From an uncultured beta proteobacterium (GTDB lineage: Bacteria > Pseudomonadota > Gammaproteobacteria > Burkholderiales > Burkholderiaceae_C), in NCBI GenBank assembly GCA_903914985.1, contig CAIWRE010000013.1, positions 1 to 10,473 on the forward strand: 10,473 nt of DNA. Direction: 5' to 3'. The notes under the pieces were generated by a model. The model ran no database searches, had not been told where the DNA came from, and worked only from the letters and a program-made list of their open reading frames with translations. The position numbers and the translations under genes were made by a program. Shown one piece after another: positions 6,555 through 10,473 of this stretch. The first letter of the stretch is position 1, and every line of letters starts with the position of its first letter.

Positions 6555-6914
6555 ATGGGCCTGAGCACCCACGTTTTGGACACCATGCACGGCACCCCCG
6601 CTGCGGGCATGGCTGTATCGCTCTACACCACCGGCGGCAAGGACGGTGCCGCCATCCTGGTCAAGAACTTGGTGCTCAACGCCGATGGGCGCAATCCGGA
6701 CGGGCTCCTGTACGACACGCAAAGTTTGCAACAGGGCACCTACCGCCTGGTGTTTGAGGTGGCTGCATACTTCCGGGCGCGTGGCGTGGAACTGCCTGAG
6801 CCCCCATTTTTGAATGAGGTGAGCCTGGACTTTGGCATTGCGGACCTTAGCCAGCACTACCACGTGCCCCTGTTGGTCAGCCCCTGGAGCTATTCGACCT
6901 ACCGGGGCTCGTGA
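6555..6914 (+). CDS. uraH: 5-hydroxyisourate hydrolase (transthyretin-like)
   Basis: Cytoplasmic or periplasmic hydrolase (no signal peptide is seen, so cytoplasmic here) that converts 5-hydroxyisourate to OHCU, the second step of urate breakdown. The 119-residue length is typical. The N-terminal signature LSTHVLDTMHGTPA (3-16) contains the catalytic His (H6). R46 in ADGRN and H101/H103 in HYHVPLL supply the other active-site positions, and the protein ends in the diagnostic tetrapeptide YRGS (116-119). ATG 6555 follows a strong AGAGGAG site. The gene stands alone on the plus strand, divergent from the channel operon and separated from xdhC-puuD by the convergent TonB-like gene. Its substrate is the product of PuuD encoded nearby. 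The following enzyme, OHCU decarboxylase (uraD), is not in the window. Assignment is very secure. Confidence 0.96.
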   Translation: MGLSTHVLDTMHGTPAAGMAVSLYTTGGKDGAAILVKNLVLNADGRNPDGLLYDTQSLQQGTYRLVFEVAAYFRARGVELPEPPFLNEVSLDFGIADLSQHYHVPLLVSPWSYSTYRGS

Positions 6915-6935
6915 CTGTTGGCCACGTCCTTTTGG

Positions 6936-7496
6936 CTACAACTGACCTTCGGACAGCGTGTCGAGCTGAAAACGTCCGGTTTTGTGCCACAGCCAGGTAT
7001 CGGTGTAAGTCACGCCGCCCATGCGTGTTGGTGCCGGGTAAGGAGCCGCCGCACGCACCGAGCGCTCAATTTCGGCCATGACCGCAGGTGCGTGATCCGG
7101 CGCACGCATCCACCGCACATCGGTCACCGCACCGCGGCGGTCGATGTCCACTTGCAACACACCAACTGCGTGCAAGAGCGGGGGCATTTTCCCCTTGTAA
7201 ATGCGGTCCCGCATGCGCTCGTACAAATGGGCGGCGGCATCGCGCCGGTAATCCTTCGGGGTGCTGGCATGGGAGACCAGGCGTGGTGGTTCCTCGACCG
7301 GCTCGGGCGCCTTTGTCACCACTGGAGCGGGCGCAGGTGGCGGCGGGGGTACCACTGCCACGGGGGGCGGCGGTGGTGTAACGGCGACGGGTGGTGGGGG
7401 GGGCGTGGCACAACCGGCGATCACGCCTGCTACGGCCAGCATCCACAAGCGGTGGGTTACGCGCCATTTGTTGTCACCCGAACTGAGAAGCTTCAT
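6936..7496 (-). CDS. Proline-rich TonB-like lipoprotein
   Basis: 186 residues with a lipoprotein signal: a basic N-terminus, hydrophobic stretch 17-28 and lipobox VIAGC with the lipidated cysteine at 29. Next comes a nine-residue tandem repeat built on PPPPPVAV (32-54) and a Pro/Ala/Glu spacer. The C-terminal domain (about 105-180) resembles the TonB C-terminal fold (LQVDIDRRGAVTDVRW, then a terminal TGRF strand). Proteins of this kind are annotated as energy transducer TonB family, but a lipid anchor in place of the usual N-terminal helix means it cannot engage ExbBD in the normal way; an outer-membrane or cell-wall spanning role is more plausible (inference). It lies convergent with uraH (21 nt gap) and divergent from xdhC. 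A run of eight Cs in codons 32-34 could slip. An antisense plus-strand frame over 6918-7568 is a codon-bias shadow. Confidence 0.82.
   Translation of the reverse strand: MKLLSSGDNKWRVTHRLWMLAVAGVIAGCATPPPPPVAVTPPPPPVAVVPPPPPAPAPVVTKAPEPVEEPPRLVSHASTPKDYRRDAAAHLYERMRDRIYKGKMPPLLHAVGVLQVDIDRRGAVTDVRWMRAPDHAPAVMAEIERSVRAAAPYPAPTRMGGVTYTDTWLWHKTGRFQLDTLSEGQL
7335..7403. repeat. G-rich imperfect 27-bp tandem repeat encoding proline runs
   Basis: The plus strand has many closely spaced G-runs, including an 8-G tract at 7396-7403 and a 6-G tract near 7362. On the coding (minus) strand this gives three PPPPP blocks spaced nine residues apart. It is potentially G-quadruplex forming and slippage prone. 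Confidence 0.7.
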
Positions 7497-7555
7497 ACCA
7501 TGTCTCCTATCTCATTTATTTGTTGTGTCGGGAAACTTCCCGCGCCCGCATTGTC
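7497..7555. promoter_or_regulatory. Short divergent region with dyad CGGGAA-AC-TTCCCG
   Basis: 59 nt separate the divergent starts of the TonB-like lipoprotein and xdhC. A perfect 6-bp-arm inverted repeat lies at 7529-7542, ending 13 nt before the xdhC ATG, well placed to act as an operator or a small hairpin over the xdhC initiation region. No clear -10/-35 pair and no strong Shine-Dalgarno sequence for xdhC are visible. A regulatory role is inference from symmetry and position only. Confidence 0.4.
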
Positions 7556-8377
7556 ATGCAAGTCCTGACCGCCCATTTTCTGTCGCAGCTGGCGAACAGC
7601 AACGCTATTTTGGTACAGGTTCAGGCCACACAAGGCTCGGTGCCCCGCGAGGCAGGCGCCTGGATGGCAGTTTTTCAGGATTCCACGGTGGCCACAGTGG
7701 GGGGCGGACGGCTGGAGCTTGATGCTATTGCGCATGCCCGCGCGCTGCTGCGCGACCCTGCGCTCGCACGGCTGCAGCACTACCCCTTGGGCCCAAGCCT
7801 GGGCCAATGCTGTGGCGGATACGTGACACTGTCATTCACACCGGTATCGGCCGCCGATAGACCGGCGTTAGAAACCCAACTGCGACCCGTCACGGTGCCG
7901 GTGGCACTGTTTGGCAGTGGCCACGTGGGTGCGGCGCTGGTGCAGGTGCTGGGCCTGCTGCCCGTGGACCTGACCTGGATTGACAGCCGCGACCAGGCGT
8001 TTCCTGGTGATGTGCCTGCCAATGTGCACTGCGAGCACTCCAACCCGGTGCAGGGCGCAGTGGCCCATCTGACACCTGGCTCAAGCGTACTGGTGATGAG
8101 CTTCAGCCATGCCGAAGACCTGGACATCGTGCAAGCCTGCCTGCAGCGCCAGCGCGCTCTGGGCGATGTGCCCTTTGTGGGCCTGATTGGCAGCAAAACC
8201 AAATGGGCGACCTTTCGCCACCGCCTGGAGGCCAAAGGCTTCAGCGCGCAGGAGCTGGCCCATGTCACGTGCCCGATTGGCATTCCTGGCATTCACGACA
8301 AGCGCCCTGAGGTGATTGCTGTTGCGGTGGCCGCGCAGTTAATGCAGCTTGCCGGCAGGGGCCTTTCCGCGCAATAA
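7556..8377 (+). CDS. xdhC: Xanthine dehydrogenase accessory protein XdhC
   Basis: XdhC binds molybdenum cofactor, promotes its sulfuration and delivers it to xanthine dehydrogenase, which makes urate. The 273 residues are of family length. The N-terminal XdhC domain shows QGSVPREAG (27-35), GGGRLE (49-54) and GQCCGG (83-88). The Rossmann-type C-terminal domain shows LFGSGHVG (118-125), IDSRDQAFP (142-150), MSFSHAEDLDI (181-191), LIGSKTKW (210-217) and CPIGIPGI (239-246). I chose ATG 7556. An upstream in-frame TTG at 7520 would add 12 residues lying before the conserved domain and crossing the dyad. The Shine-Dalgarno sequence is weak for both. The structural genes xdhA and xdhB are not in the window. 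puuD follows after 33 nt on the same strand, so production of urate (through the enzyme XdhC matures) and its oxidation appear linked in one transcript. Confidence 0.93.
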   Translation: MQVLTAHFLSQLANSNAILVQVQATQGSVPREAGAWMAVFQDSTVATVGGGRLELDAIAHARALLRDPALARLQHYPLGPSLGQCCGGYVTLSFTPVSAADRPALETQLRPVTVPVALFGSGHVGAALVQVLGLLPVDLTWIDSRDQAFPGDVPANVHCEHSNPVQGAVAHLTPGSSVLVMSFSHAEDLDIVQACLQRQRALGDVPFVGLIGSKTKWATFRHRLEAKGFSAQELAHVTCPIGIPGIHDKRPEVIAVAVAAQLMQLAGRGLSAQ

Positions 8378-8410
8378 CGGCCACTAAAATTTCCCTACGG
8401 AGGATCCCCC

Positions 8411-9613
8411 ATGGAAACGTATTTGCTCGATTGGGCCAATTTGCTGCTGCGCTGGGCGCACGTGGTCACCGCCATTGCCTGGGTGGGTTCGTCTTTTTAC
8501 TTTGTATTTCTGGACAGCAGCCTCACGCCGCCGGTGGACGAAGACCTGAAGCGCCAGGGCGTCAGCGGCGAGCTGTGGGCTGTGCATGGCGGGGGCTTCT
8601 ACCACCCGGTCAAATTTGCGGTGCGTCCGCCGGAGTTGCCCGGCCACCTGCACTGGTTTTACTGGGAAAGCTACAGCACCTGGCTGACCGGTTTTTCTTT
8701 GTTCACCATCTCGTACTTGTGGAATGCAGGCACCTATTTGGTCGATAAATCGGTCATGGATTGGTCGCCCCAGGCGGCAGTGCTGGTGGCTTTGAGTTTC
8801 CTGGTGGTGTTCTGGCTGGCTTACGACGCGATATGCCGGGTGTTCGGGCAACGCGAGGGCGGCGACCGGATCGTGGGTGCGCTGGTCGCCGTGCTGGTGT
8901 GCGCGGCCGCCTGGTTGGCCTGCCACTGGTTTGCCGGGCGCGCGGCCTTTTTGCTGGTGGGCGCCATGATTGCCACCAGCATGAGTGCCAATGTGTTTTT
9001 CTGGATCATTCCCGGCCAAAAAACGGTGGTGGAGAGCATTCGCGCCAACCAACCGGTGGACCCTATTCACGGCAAGCGCGGCAAGCAACGCAGTGTGCAC
9101 AACACCTACTTCACGTTGCCGGTGCTGTTTGCCATGCTCAGCAACCACTACAGCTTCACCTATACCAACGCCCACAACTGGCTGGTGCTGATTGCCATGA
9201 TGGCGGCCGGTGCGGCGATCCGCCAGTTCTTTGTGCTGCGCCACGGCTTCAAGCTCGGCCGCAATCCGCACCCCTGGCCCTATGCCGCCGCGGGCGTGGT
9301 GGCGATTGTGGGGGTGGTGATTGCGCTAGCCCCGGCGCCGCGCGCGCCATCAGACGCGCAAGCGGCGGCACCGGTGTCGTACGCCATGGTGCAGCGCATC
9401 CTGGCGCAGCGCTGCTACCCCTGCCACGGTGCGCAAGTGCAATTGAAAAATGTGCGCTTGGATTCGCCTGAGCAAGTGGCGGTGCACGCCCAAGGCCTGT
9501 ACCAGCAGGCGGTGGTGACGCGCGTCATGCCCATGAACAATGCCACGCAGATTACCGAGGCCGAGCGCGACACCCTCAAGCGCTGGTTTGAAGGCGGCGC
9601 AAAGATCGATTAA
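8411..9613 (+). CDS. puuD: Urate hydroxylase PuuD (membrane urate oxidase with cytochrome c domain)
   Basis: Membrane enzyme that oxidises urate to 5-hydroxyisourate and passes electrons toward the respiratory chain rather than making hydrogen peroxide. Of 400 residues, the first 310 form a multi-helix membrane domain, starting with WAHVVTAIAWVGSSFYF and carrying family histidines in AVHGGGFYH (57-65) and HLHWFYWESY. The C-terminal region (about 321-400) is a short c-type cytochrome with heme motif CYPCH (335-339) and a candidate axial Met at 373 or 375 (RVMPMNN), so this domain must be periplasmic. ATG 8411 has a strong GGAGG site (8399-8403). The gene follows xdhC in the same direction, and its product is the substrate of UraH. 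Its stop codon directly abuts the stop of the convergent membrane-protein gene with no spacing. Family assignment is very secure. Confidence 0.96.
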   Translation: METYLLDWANLLLRWAHVVTAIAWVGSSFYFVFLDSSLTPPVDEDLKRQGVSGELWAVHGGGFYHPVKFAVRPPELPGHLHWFYWESYSTWLTGFSLFTISYLWNAGTYLVDKSVMDWSPQAAVLVALSFLVVFWLAYDAICRVFGQREGGDRIVGALVAVLVCAAAWLACHWFAGRAAFLLVGAMIATSMSANVFFWIIPGQKTVVESIRANQPVDPIHGKRGKQRSVHNTYFTLPVLFAMLSNHYSFTYTNAHNWLVLIAMMAAGAAIRQFFVLRHGFKLGRNPHPWPYAAAGVVAIVGVVIALAPAPRAPSDAQAAAPVSYAMVQRILAQRCYPCHGAQVQLKNVRLDSPEQVAVHAQGLYQQAVVTRVMPMNNATQITEAERDTLKRWFEGGAKID

Positions 9614-10213
9614 TCAGACAACAGGAGCCCCGTGGTCGTAGACGGAAACGCCCTCGGTGGACGACCACAAGGGCAGGGTGCCCAGACCCAGCAGACCGAG
9701 CGCCATGCCAATGTGCAGCAAGTCACCGGGCACCAGCACATCGCCCACGGACACTTTGGCGGCAAACAGCAGCAGTCCGGCCAGCAACAAAGCCGCAGCC
9801 AGCGCACCGCGCCACAATCCGCCGCGGGCCAGCGTGAACACCATGGCCACGACCGACAGCACGGCCAGCGCATCTGCCACCACCCGCTTTTGCCCAGCGC
9901 CCACGATCAGCACACCCAGCACGGCCATCACACCCATAGAGATCCAGGCAAAGCGCTTGTTTCGGGTTACCAGGGAATCCGGCCAAATCACTGACACCGC
10001 CAACAGGGGCAGCGCCGCCATGGCACCCAACATGGACGCAAACTGGTGCCAGCCCGGCAGGGGATAAATGCCCGAGAAACGCAAAACGCCCAGCACGGCC
10101 GCCGCCGCAAACAGGGTGCATGCCAGGCGCAGCGCGATGGGTGACCGGGTACGCGTCGCGAGCCACAGCGAGACCAGGCACAAGAAACCGTCGGAGTAGG
10201 CCAGGCTAGACAT
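9614..10213 (-). CDS. Seven-helix membrane protein of unknown function
   Basis: I do not recognise this 199-residue protein. It shows about seven hydrophobic segments (roughly 5-20, 28-47, 57-77, 88-106, 111-128, 134-152, 162-183), so it is an integral inner-membrane protein. Polar residues that stand out near helix starts are H56 (in GWHQFAS) and D164/H167 (in GDLLHIGMALG), possible metal or heme ligands, but that is speculation. I chose ATG 10213, which overlaps the end of the upstream gene by 8 nt. The longer open frame to 10327 overlaps that gene heavily, and its extra residues (Arg/Cys-rich) look like frame shadow. The stop sits immediately against the stop of puuD, so the two transcripts must run into each other. 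Proximity to puuD may hint at a link to urate or heme, but opposite orientation weakens that. Confidence 0.72.
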   Translation of the reverse strand: MSSLAYSDGFLCLVSLWLATRTRSPIALRLACTLFAAAAVLGVLRFSGIYPLPGWHQFASMLGAMAALPLLAVSVIWPDSLVTRNKRFAWISMGVMAVLGVLIVGAGQKRVVADALAVLSVVAMVFTLARGGLWRGALAAALLLAGLLLFAAKVSVGDVLVPGDLLHIGMALGLLGLGTLPLWSSTEGVSVYDHGAPVV

Positions 10214-10473
10214 GCGCTGCCCCTTGCACGCGCGGGTGCAGCCAGGCATAACCCAGCGCGCCGTACAGCAGCACCATCGCGCCCGAGAAGCCAAAGCGTT
10301 GCACCGGCGTGAAGCCTTTTTGGGCAAACAAGAAATACATCAGCAGCAGCGAGCCCATCACGGTAGCCATCAGCGCCACCCGGTTCATCATCCTGGGCGA
10401 AGGCGTGACAAAGCGCACAAATTTGTCGGCCTCAAATCGCGCAGGCACGGCGGGTGCGCCCGGTGGCACCCAG
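10206..10473 (-). CDS. Small membrane protein, 5' end possibly outside window (unknown)
   Basis: The frame stays open to the window edge. A GTG at 10469 could be a start, but no ribosome-binding site can be judged there, so the gene may be longer. About 88 residues are visible. A polar, basic N-terminal part is followed by two hydrophobic segments (about residues 29-48 and 58-77 from the GTG), ending in AWLHPRVQGAAHV. An internal start at Met27/Met28 would leave just the two-helix unit. Its TAG overlaps the next ATG by 8 nt, so the two genes are probably translated together. Not recognised. The pairing of a two-helix and a seven-helix membrane protein suggests a shared membrane function. Confidence 0.6.
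   Translation of the reverse strand, partial: WVPPGAPAVPARFEADKFVRFVTPSPRMMNRVALMATVMGSLLLMYFLFAQKGFTPVQRFGFSGAMVLLYGALGYAWLHPRVQGAAHV

Noticed and set aside
6918..7568. Plus-strand open frame of 216 codons over the TonB-like gene
   Set aside because: Low-complexity Trp/Gly/Arg-rich product, no ribosome-binding site, and it runs through the xdhC start region. The minus strand shows a lipobox and a folded domain instead.
8384..9271. Long minus-strand open frame (295 codons) across puuD
   Set aside because: Its translation is His/Gln/Arg-rich without domains or hydrophobic pattern, and puuD on the other strand is unmistakable. It is a high-G+C shadow.
10214..10327. N-terminal extension of the seven-helix protein
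   Set aside because: It would overlap the upstream gene by over 100 nt, and the added residues are Cys/Arg-rich with no hydrophobic pattern. ATG 10213, with its 8-nt overlap, is more natural.
1..10473. Insertion sequence, CRISPR array, tRNA or rRNA
   Set aside because: No transposase-like frame, no regularly spaced repeats with unique spacers, and no cloverleaf or rRNA-like segment was seen on reading both strands.

Overview
The window reads as chromosomal DNA of a betaproteobacterium, most likely Burkholderiales/Comamonadaceae (Rhodoferax/Polaromonas-like). This is inferred from the style of the urea-transport, urease and urate genes, dense gene packing and generally high G+C. I could not run any search, so the taxonomic placement is a judgement.

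Layout. (1) Positions 1-1300, plus strand: the 3' part of urtD and all of urtE, the two ATPases of the urea ABC transporter. (2) Positions 1317-6363, minus strand: a run of five genes, read right to left. They are a single-pass membrane protein of unknown function with four cysteines, a 553-residue voltage-gated channel with two voltage-sensor domains before one pore, two tandem paralogous 6-TM channels with altered selectivity filters, and urease accessory gene ureD last. (3) Positions 6555-9613: uraH (plus), a proline-rich TonB-like lipoprotein (minus), xdhC (plus) and puuD (plus), which make up part of the xanthine to urate to allantoin pathway. (4) Positions 9614-10473, minus strand: two overlapping membrane-protein genes I do not recognise, the second cut by the window edge.

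Metabolic theme. XdhC matures xanthine dehydrogenase, which makes urate. PuuD oxidises urate to 5-hydroxyisourate and UraH hydrolyses that. Allantoin breakdown can yield urea, which Urt also imports and urease (needing UreD) splits to ammonia. The odd part is the channel cluster between ureD and uraH.

The most interesting element is that cluster. It holds a VSD-VSD-pore fusion with a canonical GYGD filter, and two tandem channels whose filters read TSGYGN and ISGWGN instead of TVGYGD. All three carry the same kind of short TerB-like helical module after S6. ureD overlaps the last channel gene by 32 nt and no other urease gene is next to it. No tRNA, rRNA, CRISPR array or insertion sequence was seen, and no gene-free stretch exceeds about 190 nt.
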